58,561 nucleotides of DNA, from assembly GCA_035353615.1 (NCBI GenBank), contig DAOPZY010000018.1, positions 1 through 58,561 on the forward strand. Reading direction: 5' to 3'. The notes beneath the pieces are model-generated. The model did not search any database and was not told where the DNA came from. It saw nothing but the letters and a program-made list of their open reading frames with translations. Shown here piece by piece: positions 33,020 to 43,351 of the stretch. Origin of the DNA: CAXXOK01 sp035353615 (GTDB lineage: Bacteria; Bacillota; Clostridia; Christensenellales; Aristaeellaceae). A program made the translations under genes and the position numbers. Positions within the stretch are counted from its first letter, which is position 1. Each line of letters opens with the position of its first letter.

Positions 33020-33631
33020 TTGTCCATCCGAGTGGAAACCTTGCATGTGGGCGAATATATGATGAATTGCTACCTTGTGGAAAACACCGACACCCGCGAG
33101 GTGGTGCTGGTTGACCCCGGCGCGGACGGCCGCCGCATCATCGCGGATGTGGGCAGCCGCAAGCCGGTCGCGGTGCTGCTGACGCACGGGCACTATGACC
33201 ATATCGGCGCGGTGGACGAGGTTTGCGCCCATTACGGCATCCCTTTTTACATCCACATCGCCGATATTCCCAAGCTCACCGATCCCGCGCTGAGCGTGGG
33301 CGCGGAGTTTGGCTATGATACCCGCGTGGCCACGGCTCCGACCCCCGTTGCGGACAATCAGACGCTCCTTTTAGGCGGCATGCGCATTACGGTGCTGCAT
33401 ACCCCCGGCCACAGCAAGGGCAGTGTGTGTTACCTGCTGCCGGACAACTCGGGGCTGCTGTGCGGCGACACGCTTTTTGACGGCGGTTACGGTCGGTACG
33501 ATTTTGCAGACGGCGATTTTGGCGAACTGAAAAACAGCCTGCGACGCATTCTGTACATGCACCCGCGCATGAAAGCCTATCCGGGCCACGGTAGCGCCAC
33601 GTTCGCGGGGCGGGATGGCGGCGACGCATGA
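33020..33631 (+). CDS. metallo-beta-lactamase-fold hydrolase (glyoxalase II-like)
   Basis: This 203-residue protein has the zinc motif THGHYDHIG, then HTPGHSKGSVCY, GDTLFDGGYGR and YPGHG, all ligands of a glyoxalase II-like MBL hydrolase. It probably cleaves a thioester such as S-lactoyl-thiol. TTG 33020 is taken because GAGG lies 9 nt upstream; TTG 33014 is too close. The last 4 nt overlap the hemZ start (ATGA), so translation is coupled. Confidence 0.85.
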   Translation: MSIRVETLHVGEYMMNCYLVENTDTREVVLVDPGADGRRIIADVGSRKPVAVLLTHGHYDHIGAVDEVCAHYGIPFYIHIADIPKLTDPALSVGAEFGYDTRVATAPTPVADNQTLLLGGMRITVLHTPGHSKGSVCYLLPDNSGLLCGDTLFDGGYGRYDFADGDFGELKNSLRRILYMHPRMKAYPGHGSATFAGRDGGDA

Positions 33632-35451
33632 AGGCGGTGCTGAAAACGCCGCTGCCGGGGCTGGCAAACGAGCTGTGCGATGTGCTCAAGCTTTTTTGGA
33701 CCGTGGAAGCTTTCGCCGTTGAGCCGACCGTAAAGCTGACCCCGAGGGAAACGGCCAAGGCGCAGTATACCGCCTCGCCGGTGACCGGGGATATGGAGCC
33801 GCTGCTGCACGAGTTTCAGGAAACCGGCGGGCTTTGGCGGTGCGCCTTTACCCTGCGCGGCTACACGGCGGAACGCACGATGCAGCCTCCTTTGGCGTGG
33901 GTTGCAACCGATGGCGCACACGGGCCGGACCTTTCCGGCGGCATTTCTAGTGAAGCGGATACGGACGAAGCGGAAGGCGCGAATTCACACAACGCATACG
34001 GCGCAGATGCACGCGAGGCGGGCGGCGCGGATGCAGCCCAAGATGTAAGCGACGTAAACGGCGAAGTTTCACGCGAGGCGGGCGGCGCGGAGGCAGGCAA
34101 TGATGCAAACGGCGCAAATCCACGCAATGTTCGCGGTACGGCGTCAGGCAAAGCAAGCTGCGCGAATTCACGCGAAGCAAACGGCGCGGATACGGGTGAA
34201 CCGGAGGCATGGCCGGCCGGCGACCCGGACGCGCTGTTGCGCCGGCGGTTGCAAAAGCGCCTGTGCAAGCTGACCCTGTACGGCCTGTGCAAGGATATCG
34301 CGGGCACGCGCCCGCCCTGGGGTTCGCTGACCGGCATCCGCCCAACCCGGCTGTTTTATGAAAAGCTGGCGCAGGGCCTGACCCCGCCGGAAGCCGCGAA
34401 CGAGCTGGTTTCACAGTTTGATGTAACGCCGGATAAGGCGGACCTGCTGCGCCGCATTGTGGCGGTGCAGCAAACCCTGCCGCCCCCCAGCCCTAATGAA
34501 GCGGATGTATACGTGTCCATCCCCTTTTGCCGCACCCGGTGCGCCTATTGCTCCTTCCCCGGCGAGGCGCTGGGCAAAGGCGCGATGGTGAAACCGTACC
34601 TTCAAGCGCTGTTTCACGAAATGCGGGCGACGGCAGCCCTGATGCAGGCGCAAAATCTGCGTTTACGCGCCCTGTACATCGGCGGGGGCACCCCAACGGC
34701 CCTTGACGAAGCCGCCTTTGCCGCGCTGCTGGATACGGTTGCCGAGTGCTTTCCGACCCCGTACGAGTTTACGGTGGAGGCGGGGCGACCCGATACCATC
34801 ACCCAGGGCAAGCTGAACGCAATGCTCAGCCACAGGGTTACGCGCATCAGCGTAAACCCGCAAACCATGAACGACGCTACTCTGAGGGCCATCGGCCGCG
34901 ACCATACCGCCGCCCAAACCGAGGAGGCGTTCCGGCTGGCCCGATCGCTTGGCTTTACCGATATCAACATGGATGTGATCGCGGGCCTGCCAACCGAAAC
35001 CCCAGCTGATTTTGCCCGCACGATGGCGCGCATCGGGGCGCTCGCCCCGGACAGCCTCACGGTGCACACGCTGGCCATAAAGCGGAGCAGCCGCCTGCAC
35101 CTGGAAGGCGCTGCCCTGCCGAACGCGGACGCTGTGGCGGAGATGATCGGCTTGGGCGAGCAAACCGCGGCGGCCCTTGGTATGGAGCCTTACTACCTGT
35201 ACCGGCAAAAATACATGGCGGGCCAACAGCAAAACGTGGGCTATGCCCGCGCGGGCGCGGCCTGCCTGTACAATGTGGATATTATGGAGGAAACCAACTC
35301 CATCCTGGCCTGCGGGGCCGGGAGCATCAGCAAGCGGGTGTTTGCGGACAGGGAACTGCGCATTGAGCGCGCGCCCAACGTGAGCAATGTGGCCGAATAC
35401 ATTGCGCGCGTAGCCGAGATGGAGCGGCGCAAGCAGGCCCTTTTTGACTAA
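33628..35451 (+). CDS. hemZ: coproporphyrinogen dehydrogenase-like radical SAM protein HemZ
   Basis: This 607-residue radical SAM protein has SIPFCRTRCAYCSFP (Cys301, 305, 308 bind the 4Fe-4S cluster) and YIGGGTPTA, plus the HemZ-type N-terminal domain with LTLYGLCKDI and WGSLTGIRPTRL. HemZ proteins of Bacillus and Clostridia are oxygen-independent coproporphyrinogen oxidase relatives, though their exact role is debated. Residues about 95-195 are a low-complexity Ala/Gly/Asn/Glu insertion absent from a typical HemZ of about 500 residues. The gene overlaps the preceding hydrolase and ends in a terminator. Confidence 0.88.
   Translation: MKAVLKTPLPGLANELCDVLKLFWTVEAFAVEPTVKLTPRETAKAQYTASPVTGDMEPLLHEFQETGGLWRCAFTLRGYTAERTMQPPLAWVATDGAHGPDLSGGISSEADTDEAEGANSHNAYGADAREAGGADAAQDVSDVNGEVSREAGGAEAGNDANGANPRNVRGTASGKASCANSREANGADTGEPEAWPAGDPDALLRRRLQKRLCKLTLYGLCKDIAGTRPPWGSLTGIRPTRLFYEKLAQGLTPPEAANELVSQFDVTPDKADLLRRIVAVQQTLPPPSPNEADVYVSIPFCRTRCAYCSFPGEALGKGAMVKPYLQALFHEMRATAALMQAQNLRLRALYIGGGTPTALDEAAFAALLDTVAECFPTPYEFTVEAGRPDTITQGKLNAMLSHRVTRISVNPQTMNDATLRAIGRDHTAAQTEEAFRLARSLGFTDINMDVIAGLPTETPADFARTMARIGALAPDSLTVHTLAIKRSSRLHLEGAALPNADAVAEMIGLGEQTAAALGMEPYYLYRQKYMAGQQQNVGYARAGAACLYNVDIMEETNSILACGAGSISKRVFADRELRIERAPNVSNVAEYIARVAEMERRKQALFD
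33940..34205 (+). repeat. in-frame repeat region within hemZ
   Basis: Repeated GCGC-A-A-cGGCGC-type words encode EAGGAD, EANGAD and NDANGAN motifs. A 21-bp word (ACGCGAGGCGGGCGGCGCGG plus one base) recurs exactly 60 bp apart (34011 and 34071). The region expands the protein by about 100 residues without breaking the frame. Confidence 0.75.
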
Positions 35452-35469
35452 TCCGTGCGGATCGCCTCC

Positions 35470-35505
35470 AAGGGCGCGCGTTTTTTCGCGCGGCCTTTTT
35501 CTTTT
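35470..35505 (+). terminator. terminator of the recJ-hemZ operon
   Basis: AAGG-G-CGCGCG (35470-35480) pairs with CGCGCG-G-CCTT (35487-35497) apart from one G/G mismatch. TTTTTCTTTT follows. Confidence 0.8.
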
Positions 35506-35516
35506 GAAGCATCCTA

Positions 35517-35525
35517 TGGTATACT
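35517..35525 (+). promoter_or_regulatory. extended -10 promoter of glpK
   Basis: TGG is directly followed by TATACT (35520-35525). The -35 region has only T-rich sequence, which overlaps the preceding terminator tail. Confidence 0.5.
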
Positions 35526-35693
35526 GATTGCATCCATTGAGTCGCGCGTCCGCCGTTTGGGGTCGCCGACAAACCGTGAAACCCGCAAACGCACATCTGT
35601 CGCCATCGGTCGGGCAACCGGCTTCCCGATTGCGCTGCGCCCCGCGTGCGGAGCTTTCCGGTATCCAGCCTGATAAGGGAGGTTCCTGTAACC

Positions 35694-37187
<1,494 letters not shown>

Positions 37188-37355
37188 CGGCGGCTTTGCG
37201 CGGCGAGGGCCGTTGGATGTGGCCGTTGGCCGGTAGCCGATCAGGCGCTGCGGGCATCCGATTTGGCGGCGGGCGGCTGGCTTGCCGGGGTTGGGCAGCG
37301 CGCGCAGGATTTCCGGCGCGTCAGAGTTTCCGGTGTGCCGGATGCGTTTCTCCCG

Positions 37356-37504
37356 CCGGGTTGTACGTGCTGTTTCGCCTGCCGGGTTGCGCTCTCCGTT
37401 TTGCCTGTCGGTCTGTACGGCTGTTTCTCCCGCCTGTCTGTACGCGCTGTTTCGCCTGTCGGTCTGTACGCGCTGTTTCGCCCGTCGGGTTGCGCGCTAC
37501 GATC
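37356..37504 (+). repeat. 26-bp tandem repeat, nearly six copies
   Basis: Units start at 37356, 37382, 37408, 37434, 37459 and 37485, with consensus near TCGGTCTGTACGCGCTGTTT plus CGCCTG. One unit is 25 bp, so the phase is not a protein repeat. The array lies between glpK and the GNAT gene. Confidence 0.85.
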
Positions 37505-37567
37505 AGCGCATTGCAAGCGGTTCGTCTGACTGGCAAGTTCTTTCCCATACTGAGAGGAGGCGACGGT

Positions 37568-38140
37568 ATGTCCCTGCAAATGGTACCCCTGACCCCGGAA
37601 CGGGTGGAGGACTTTTTTGAATTTTTTGACCATGTGGCGTTCAACCGCCATTCGGAATGGGGCTGTGGATGCTATTGCTGCTTTTTTCACGCGACGGATC
37701 AGGCAACGTGGTCCCTGCGAACCCCGGAGCAAAACGCCGCCGAGGCCCGCGCGCTGATTCTTGCGGGGCGTATGCGCGGCATGCTGGCCTATGAGGGAGC
37801 GAAACCCGTCGGTTGGCTCCATTATGACGCTTGCGCCAACCTGCCCGGCACGCGGCTGTTTTACCCCGAATTGGCAACCGAGGAGCCGGGTAGCGCCGCA
37901 TTGGTGTGCTTCACTGTTGCGCAGGGCTGGCGCGGGCAGGGCGTGGCCACCCAACTGCTGCAAGCTGCGCTGGAGGAGCTGAAAACGGGCGGGTTTCAGC
38001 GGGTGGAGGCTTACCCTGTGCTGGAGGATGATTCTGAGGAGCATAATTACTTAGGCCCGCTTGCGTTATACCGCAAATTTGGTTTTACCGAGGTAAAGCA
38101 AACGGAAACCCATATGCTGGTGGAGCTTTGGCTTGCGTAA
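37568..38140 (+). CDS. GNAT-family N-acetyltransferase
   Basis: This 190-residue acetyltransferase has the acetyl-CoA motif VAQGWRGQGVATQLLQAA and a C-terminal YRKFGFTEV, both typical of the fold. An unusual Cys-rich patch, WGCGCYCCFFH, sits near residue 33. Such proteins often act on antibiotics, amines or protein N-termini; no substrate can be named. ATG 37568 follows GAGAGGAGG by 8 nt. In-frame codons upstream run through the 26-bp tandem repeat and are not taken as coding. The stop is followed by a 760-bp gene-free spacer. Confidence 0.85.
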   Translation: MSLQMVPLTPERVEDFFEFFDHVAFNRHSEWGCGCYCCFFHATDQATWSLRTPEQNAAEARALILAGRMRGMLAYEGAKPVGWLHYDACANLPGTRLFYPELATEEPGSAALVCFTVAQGWRGQGVATQLLQAALEELKTGGFQRVEAYPVLEDDSEEHNYLGPLALYRKFGFTEVKQTETHMLVELWLA

Positions 38141-38465
38141 CGCGCATTGAACGGTTGGCGTGCGGCCTGCGGCCCCTGACGGGCATTCGTGGATTGCGGG
38201 GTCCGGCTGGATGGCGCTGAACCCTGATCCGAATGCTTTGTTTGGGATGCCTCGACTGCGGTGGCAGGTACGCGGGCCGTGCACTGCCGGGCGGTGGCTT
38301 TATGCCACAGCCATTCTACGTGACCGTCACGAACGCCTTGGGCGCAATGCGGCGCGGTTTAGGGTTTTCGCTTGATGGGTCAACGGTCGGCAACTGGGGC
38401 CGCAAGCTTTGACCCGTTTTGCGATGGCGGCATGGGGCGGTCTTTAACCTTTGCAACGCGCTTTG

Positions 38466-38632
38466 GCCGCCCGGCGCATCGCCCCGCGGGCTGTTCGCTT
38501 GCAGGATGGCTCCACGCTGCGGCCTCAGGCATGGGTTTCCACCCTAAACCCCGGCAAGGAGCTTTGCCCCTGCGCCCTGACAAGGGGCTTTACCCTTGAC
38601 TTATCTCTGCTGCGGCGGGGCTTGGAAACCCA
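38466..38632 (+). repeat. dispersed modular repeat, family A copy 2
   Basis: The order GCGCATCGCCCCGCGGGCTG, CACGCTGCGGCCT, ACCCCGGCAAGGAG, CCCTGACAAGGGG and CTGCTGCGGCGGGGCTTGG matches the reverse complement of 24434-24605. The rest of 38141-38904 holds no gene; only the promoter at 38745 stands out. Confidence 0.8.
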
Positions 38633-38744
38633 TATGCCCGCTTCAAATGCGGGCATTTTTTGTGTGGTTTCAAACGGCCCGGCAGAGCGTATACCCCTTT
38701 TGCAGCCATCGATTTGCCTTTTCCCCTTCTTTGCCCCCGGCTGT

Positions 38745-38773
38745 TTGACGCGGGCTTGCGGCTGCTGTATAAT
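38745..38773 (+). promoter_or_regulatory. promoter of the riboflavin kinase/ECF region
   Basis: TTGACG (38745-38750), a 17-bp spacer and TATAAT (38768-38773) make a strong sigma-A promoter. The 130-nt leader before the gene shows no FMN-riboswitch core. Confidence 0.8.
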
Positions 38774-38904
38774 TTAAACTTACGGCCGGTATACGCGCCG
38801 CGCCGTTGAAGGGAGGCTACCCCAACGAATATGGCCATCGTTTGCGCCACCCCCTGCGCGTTGGCAACTGGCGCGGTTAGTAGGCTTGCGGAGGCGTTAA
38901 CCCT

Positions 38905-39351
38905 ATGAGCGCAACCTTGCCTTTTACCGTAAGCGGCATGACCGTGCACGGCAAGCGCTTGGGCACGGAGCTGGGCTTTCCCACCGCCAATCTGGAGTAT
39001 CCGGCCGGTACGGAGCTGCCGCCCGACGGGATCTACATCGCGCAGGCCCGGATTGACCGCCGCTGTTACGCGGCCATCCTCAATCAGGGCAACCACCCCA
39101 CCACGCCGGAGGGCCGCGCGACCATTGAAACCCATTTGCTGGATTACGCGGGCGGCGATTTGTACGGCAAACGCCTCACCCTGCATTACCTGCACTACCT
39201 GCGCCCGGAAATTCGCTTTGCCACATTGGATGCGCTCAAGGCGCAAATGGGCGCGGACCGGGAGGAAGCGCTGCGCTGGATCGGGCGGCACCGCCCGGCC
39301 CTGCTGAAATTGCTTCCCTGCGGCGGGGCCGAAGCGGAGCCTTCCCGCTGA
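38905..39351 (+). CDS. stand-alone riboflavin kinase
   Basis: This 148-residue protein has the flavokinase start VSGMTVHGKRLGTELGFPTA, followed by DGIYIAQ and IETHLLDYAGGDLYGKRL. These are the conserved features of the C-terminal half of bifunctional RibF. It should convert riboflavin and ATP to FMN. The FAD synthetase (nucleotidyltransferase) half is absent here, so FAD must be made by another protein. GGAGG lies about 11 nt before ATG 38905. It is followed 70 bp later by ecfA1, possibly co-transcribed. Confidence 0.85.
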   Translation: MSATLPFTVSGMTVHGKRLGTELGFPTANLEYPAGTELPPDGIYIAQARIDRRCYAAILNQGNHPTTPEGRATIETHLLDYAGGDLYGKRLTLHYLHYLRPEIRFATLDALKAQMGADREEALRWIGRHRPALLKLLPCGGAEAEPSR

Positions 39352-39421
39352 GCTTTCTAAACGCGCCGACGCGCTAACCGCCCGCGCTGCCCTACCCGAC
39401 TGATCCCATAAAGGAGAACCT

Positions 39422-40264
39422 ATGCAGTTACAGCCCCTGATTGAAACCCTGAAAGCCGCCTACCAGTACGAAGAAGGCGGCGAGTTGGCCGTTGACCACG
39501 TAAGCCTGTCGGTGGAAAAAGGCGCGTTTGTCGCTGTGCTGGGGCACAACGGCTCCGGCAAAAGCACGCTGGCCAAGCTGATGAACGCCCTCTACCTGCC
39601 TACCGAAGGCACGGTGAAGGTTTGCGGCTTGGATACCGCGCAGGAGGAGCACCTGTGGGATGTGCGCAAGCACGCGGGCATGGTGTTCCAAAACCCCGAC
39701 AACCAGATCGTGGCTACCGTTGTGCGGGAGGACGTCGCTTTCGGCTTGGAAAATCTGGGCGTTCCCCAGCCGGAAATGCTCCCCCGCATTGACGACGCGC
39801 TTGCCGCCGTGCGCATGACGGACTATGCGGCCGCCGCGCCGCACATGCTGTCCGGCGGGCAGAAGCAGCGCGTGGCGGTCGCGGGCGTGCTGGCCATGCA
39901 GCCCGATGTGATGATTTTGGACGAGGCGACCGCCATGCTGGACCCCTCGGGCCGCGCGGAGGTTTTCAGCACGGTTCGCAAGCTCAACCGGGAAAAGGGC
40001 ATCACCGTGGTGTGGATCACCCATTTTATGGAGGAAGCCGCTCTGGCGGATCGCGTGGTTGTGCTCAATAAAGGCCAAATCGCCATGGATGGCGCGCCCC
40101 GCGAGGTGTTCGGCCGGGTGGAGGCGCTCAAGGCGCTTGGGCTGGATGTGCCGCCTATGGCGGAGCTGTCCCGGATGCTTACGGAGGGCGGGCTTGCTCT
40201 GCCGGAAGGCATCCTGACGGTGGACGATATGGAAAAGGAGCTGAAGGCATGCCTATCCAAGTAG
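39422..40264 (+). CDS. ecfA1: ECF transporter ATPase EcfA1
   Basis: This 280-residue ABC ATPase energises vitamin uptake by group II ECF transporters. Walker A is GHNGSGKSTL, the Q-loop FQNPDNQIVATVV is typical of EcfA1, the signature is LSGGQKQRVAV and Walker B is VMILDEATAMLDP. AAGGAGAACCT precedes ATG 39422. It overlaps ecfA2 by 16 nt. Substrate-binding (S) components are encoded elsewhere, as is usual for group II systems. Confidence 0.95.
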   Translation: MQLQPLIETLKAAYQYEEGGELAVDHVSLSVEKGAFVAVLGHNGSGKSTLAKLMNALYLPTEGTVKVCGLDTAQEEHLWDVRKHAGMVFQNPDNQIVATVVREDVAFGLENLGVPQPEMLPRIDDALAAVRMTDYAAAAPHMLSGGQKQRVAVAGVLAMQPDVMILDEATAMLDPSGRAEVFSTVRKLNREKGITVVWITHFMEEAALADRVVVLNKGQIAMDGAPREVFGRVEALKALGLDVPPMAELSRMLTEGGLALPEGILTVDDMEKELKACLSK

Positions 40265-41157
40265 AGCATCTGACGCACACCTACCTGCCCGGCAGCCCGT
40301 TTTCCGCCACCGCGATCCACGATCTGTCGCTGACGATTGAGGATGGCGAGTTCATCGGCGTACTGGGGCATACCGGCTCCGGCAAAACCACCTTTGTGCA
40401 GCACCTGAACGGCCTTTTAAAACCCACCGAGGGCCGCGTGCTGGTGGACGGCGTGGATATCACCCAAAAAGGCGTGAGCCTTTTGGACGTTCGCAAAAAG
40501 GTTGGGCTGGTGTTTCAGTACCCCGAATATCAGCTCTTTGAGGAAACCGTTGCCAAGGATGTGGCCTTTGGCCCCAAAAACATGGGGCTTGCGAAGGAAG
40601 AAATTGACGGGCGGGTGCGCTGGGCGCTTGCGCAGGTGGGGCTTGTGTATGATGAGATTGCCGCAAGCTCTCCCTTTGAGCTGTCCGGCGGGCAAATGCG
40701 CCGTGTCGCCATTGCCGGCGTGCTCGCGATGCGCCCCAAAGCCCTGATTTTAGATGAGCCGACCGCCGGGCTGGACCCACGCGGCCGCCGCTCGATTTTG
40801 GAAATGATCCGCCGCCTGCACACCGAAACCGGGATGACCGTCATCATGGTCAGCCACAGCATGGACGATATCGCGCCCCTCGCCACGCGCCTGATTGTGA
40901 TGAGCAAGGGCGAGCTGGCGCTGACTGGAACGCCGCGGGAGGTATTCCGCCAGCGGGAACGGTTGCTTGAAATCGGCCTTGGCGTGCCGCAGGGCGCGGA
41001 GCTGTGCCACCGGCTCCGCACAGCCGGCTACGAGATCCCGGAAGGGCTTTACACGCTTGGGGAAGTTTGCGACGCGTTGCTGGCGCTGGCCCGTCGGGGA
41101 AAAGCAGCGCCGGACGCGCCGGTCGCCCCCGGAAAGGAGGCGGACGCCGGATGCTGA
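40249..41157 (+). CDS. ecfA2: ECF transporter ATPase EcfA2
   Basis: This 302-residue partner ATPase has Walker A GHTGSGKTTF, Q-loop FQYPEYQLFEETV (the EcfA2 form), signature LSGGQMRRVAI and Walker B LILDEPTAGLDP. The C-terminus is slightly extended with Ala/Gly. It forms a heterodimer with EcfA1 and docks onto EcfT. Its last 7 nt overlap ecfT. Substitution of Asn by Tyr in the Q-loop relative to EcfA1 is normal for this subunit. Confidence 0.95.
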   Translation: MPIQVEHLTHTYLPGSPFSATAIHDLSLTIEDGEFIGVLGHTGSGKTTFVQHLNGLLKPTEGRVLVDGVDITQKGVSLLDVRKKVGLVFQYPEYQLFEETVAKDVAFGPKNMGLAKEEIDGRVRWALAQVGLVYDEIAASSPFELSGGQMRRVAIAGVLAMRPKALILDEPTAGLDPRGRRSILEMIRRLHTETGMTVIMVSHSMDDIAPLATRLIVMSKGELALTGTPREVFRQRERLLEIGLGVPQGAELCHRLRTAGYEIPEGLYTLGEVCDALLALARRGKAAPDAPVAPGKEADAGC

Positions 41158-41957
41158 AGGATATCACCCTTGGGCAGTACATGCCCGGCAATACTCTGGT
41201 GCATCGGCTAGACCCGCGCACCAAGATCATCCTCACCACGCTGTATATCGCCATGATCTTTCTGGTGTCAAGCCCGGTGTGGTATGTGATCCCCACGCTG
41301 TATGTGGCGCTTGCCGCGCGGCTGGCGGGGCTTTCCTTCGGGCAGCTGCTTAAATCCGTTAAACCGCTTCGGGTGCTGCTCATACTCACGTTTGTGCTCA
41401 ACCTGTTTTTCTCCGGCGGCACCACGGTGTGGGTCCGTTGGGGCATTGTCGCCATCACGCAGGAAGGGGTTCTGCTGGCGGTTCATTTTTGCATGCGGCT
41501 GGTGTTTCTGGTGGTGGGCACATCGGTGCTCACGCTGACCACATCGCCCGTGGCGCTGAGCGACGGCATTGAAATTTTGCTTAAACCGCTCAAAGTGTTC
41601 CACTTCCCCGCGCATGAGCTGGCCATGATGATGACCATCGCGCTGCGCTTTATCCCTACCCTGATTGAGGAAACCGACAAAATCATGAAAGCCCAGCAGG
41701 CGCGCGGCGCGGATTTTGAAAGCGGCAACCTGATCGCCCGCGCCAAAGCGATGGTGCCGCTTCTGGTGCCGCTGTTTGTGAGCGCGTTCCGGCGGGCGGG
41801 CGAGCTGGCTATGGCGATGGAGGCGCGTTGCTACCACGGTGGCGAGGGCCGCACGCGCCTGCGCGTGCTCCGTTTTACGGGGGAGGATTTGCAAGCCTTC
41901 CTCGTATCGGCTGTCGCGCTGGGGCTGGTGATCGCCGGGCGCGCCATTCTGCTGTGA
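41151..41957 (+). CDS. ecfT: ECF transporter transmembrane coupling protein EcfT
   Basis: This 268-residue membrane protein has about five helices and the start GQYMPGNTLVHRLDPRTKI typical of EcfT. The coupling-helix motif KAQQARGADF (Ala-Arg-Gly) contacts the ATPases, and a second one is EARCYHGGEGRTR. GGAAAGGAGG precedes ATG 41151 by 10 nt. It is the last gene of the ecfA1-ecfA2-ecfT set, with truA 168 bp further on the same strand. Confidence 0.93.
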   Translation: MLKDITLGQYMPGNTLVHRLDPRTKIILTTLYIAMIFLVSSPVWYVIPTLYVALAARLAGLSFGQLLKSVKPLRVLLILTFVLNLFFSGGTTVWVRWGIVAITQEGVLLAVHFCMRLVFLVVGTSVLTLTTSPVALSDGIEILLKPLKVFHFPAHELAMMMTIALRFIPTLIEETDKIMKAQQARGADFESGNLIARAKAMVPLLVPLFVSAFRRAGELAMAMEARCYHGGEGRTRLRVLRFTGEDLQAFLVSAVALGLVIAGRAILL

Positions 41958-42125
41958 TGAACGGCGGTTTGCGCCACGGCGCGTAACCGCGCGGTTGGCT
42001 TAATACGGTTTGCGTTTTCGGCTGGTTGAAGGAAACGGGCGTTGCGGGCCGGGGATCGGCGCCGGCCGCCCCATATGCAACCATCGCGCGGGCGAGCGCG
42101 GGAAAGGCGGGAGGTGCGCATTAGC

Positions 42126-43064
42126 ATGGACTGGGATGAGCCGATGAGCTGCCCGCAGGCGGAAGCCCGCGAGGACACCCCGCCGGACTGGGTGGTGCGC
42201 GATAACCTGACCGCGAAGCCGGGCACTCGCCGCGTGCTATTGACCCTCAGCTACGAGGGCACCGAGTACGCCGGCTGGCAAAGGCAGTTAAACGCCGTAA
42301 CCGTGCAGCAGCGGGTGGAAGAAGCGCTAACCCGGCTTACCGGGGAACATGTCGCCGTGTGCGGGGCCAGCCGTACCGACGCGGGCGTGCACGCGCTGGG
42401 GCAGCGCGCGCATTTTGACACGGCCAGCCGCATTCCGGCCGACCGGTTCCCCTACGCGCTCAACGCCTGCCTGCCGCCGGATATTCGCGTTTTGCGGGGG
42501 GTGGAGGTGGGCGACTGCTTCCACGCGAGGTTTGACGCCAAAGGCAAGCAGTACACCTACCGCGTTCACAACAGCCGACACGCCAGCGCCCTGTACCGCC
42601 GGCTGACGGCCCACGTGCCCGTGCCGCTGGAACTGGAAAAAATGCAAAGGGCTTTGCGGCCCCTGTTGGGCACGCATGATTTCGCCGCTTTTCAGGCCAG
42701 CGGCGGCACCGCCAAATCAACCGTGCGCACCCTTGAGGCCGCGGAGCTGACCCGAGCGGGGGAGGAACTTACCCTCACCGTGCGGGGAAACGCCTTCCTG
42801 TACAACATGGTGCGCATTATCGCGGGCACGCTGGTGGAGGTGGGCAAGGGCAAGCTTGCGGAGGATTGCTTTACGCAGGCGCTCGAAACCCGGGACCGGC
42901 TTGCGCTAGGGCCAACCGCGCCCGCCTGCGGGTTGGAGCTGACATCCATCTTCTACCGCGATCCATGGGCGAACAGCTGCCCTGCCGGGTTCCCCGCAAG
43001 CGGCGGCGCAAAAGCCCCGGCTGCGGAAGCGCGCGGCTATACGCGCGGGCCAATCCCTGAATAA
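42126..43064 (+). CDS. truA: tRNA pseudouridine(38-40) synthase TruA
   Basis: This 312-residue enzyme isomerises uridines 38-40 in tRNA anticodon arms. The conserved LSYEGTEYAGWQRQ and the catalytic aspartate in GASRTDAGVHALGQ are present, as are FDAKGKQYTYRV and NAFLYNMVRIIAGTL. It has a poorly conserved N-terminal extension of about 38 residues and a Gly/Ala-rich tail beyond the usual end. GGGAGGTG precedes ATG 42126. Adjacent ecf genes are its standard neighbours in Firmicutes. Confidence 0.93.
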   Translation: MDWDEPMSCPQAEAREDTPPDWVVRDNLTAKPGTRRVLLTLSYEGTEYAGWQRQLNAVTVQQRVEEALTRLTGEHVAVCGASRTDAGVHALGQRAHFDTASRIPADRFPYALNACLPPDIRVLRGVEVGDCFHARFDAKGKQYTYRVHNSRHASALYRRLTAHVPVPLELEKMQRALRPLLGTHDFAAFQASGGTAKSTVRTLEAAELTRAGEELTLTVRGNAFLYNMVRIIAGTLVEVGKGKLAEDCFTQALETRDRLALGPTAPACGLELTSIFYRDPWANSCPAGFPASGGAKAPAAEARGYTRGPIPE

Positions 43065-43351
43065 GAAGGATTTCCCACACGTATGGCGAAATTTGCTTTG
43101 GAAAAAGCTCGTACATACTCAGTCGGCCGAGCAGCCGAGCCTGCCCGAGACGACTGACCGGCAAAACCTCGGCCTTTGCCGGGATGGGCGCGACCCCAGC
43201 CGCCGCAAAACCGAAACCCAAGCCTTTATGGGTTCGGGCTGCCGGAAAAGCGTCGGGCACGGCCCCGGCGCGCGGTAAAAATGGGCCGGTTAACCCGGAT
43301 GTTGAGGCTCCTTCGGCACGCAACGCCGATTTTGAACTAAAGAGGTAAAGA

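Noticed and set aside
37196..37567. N-terminal extension of the GNAT protein through the tandem repeat
   Set aside because: GAGAGGAGG directly precedes ATG 37568, and the repeat unit of 26 bp would shift frame between copies.
38774..38904. FMN riboswitch before the riboflavin kinase
   Set aside because: None of the conserved FMN-aptamer core words is present in the leader.
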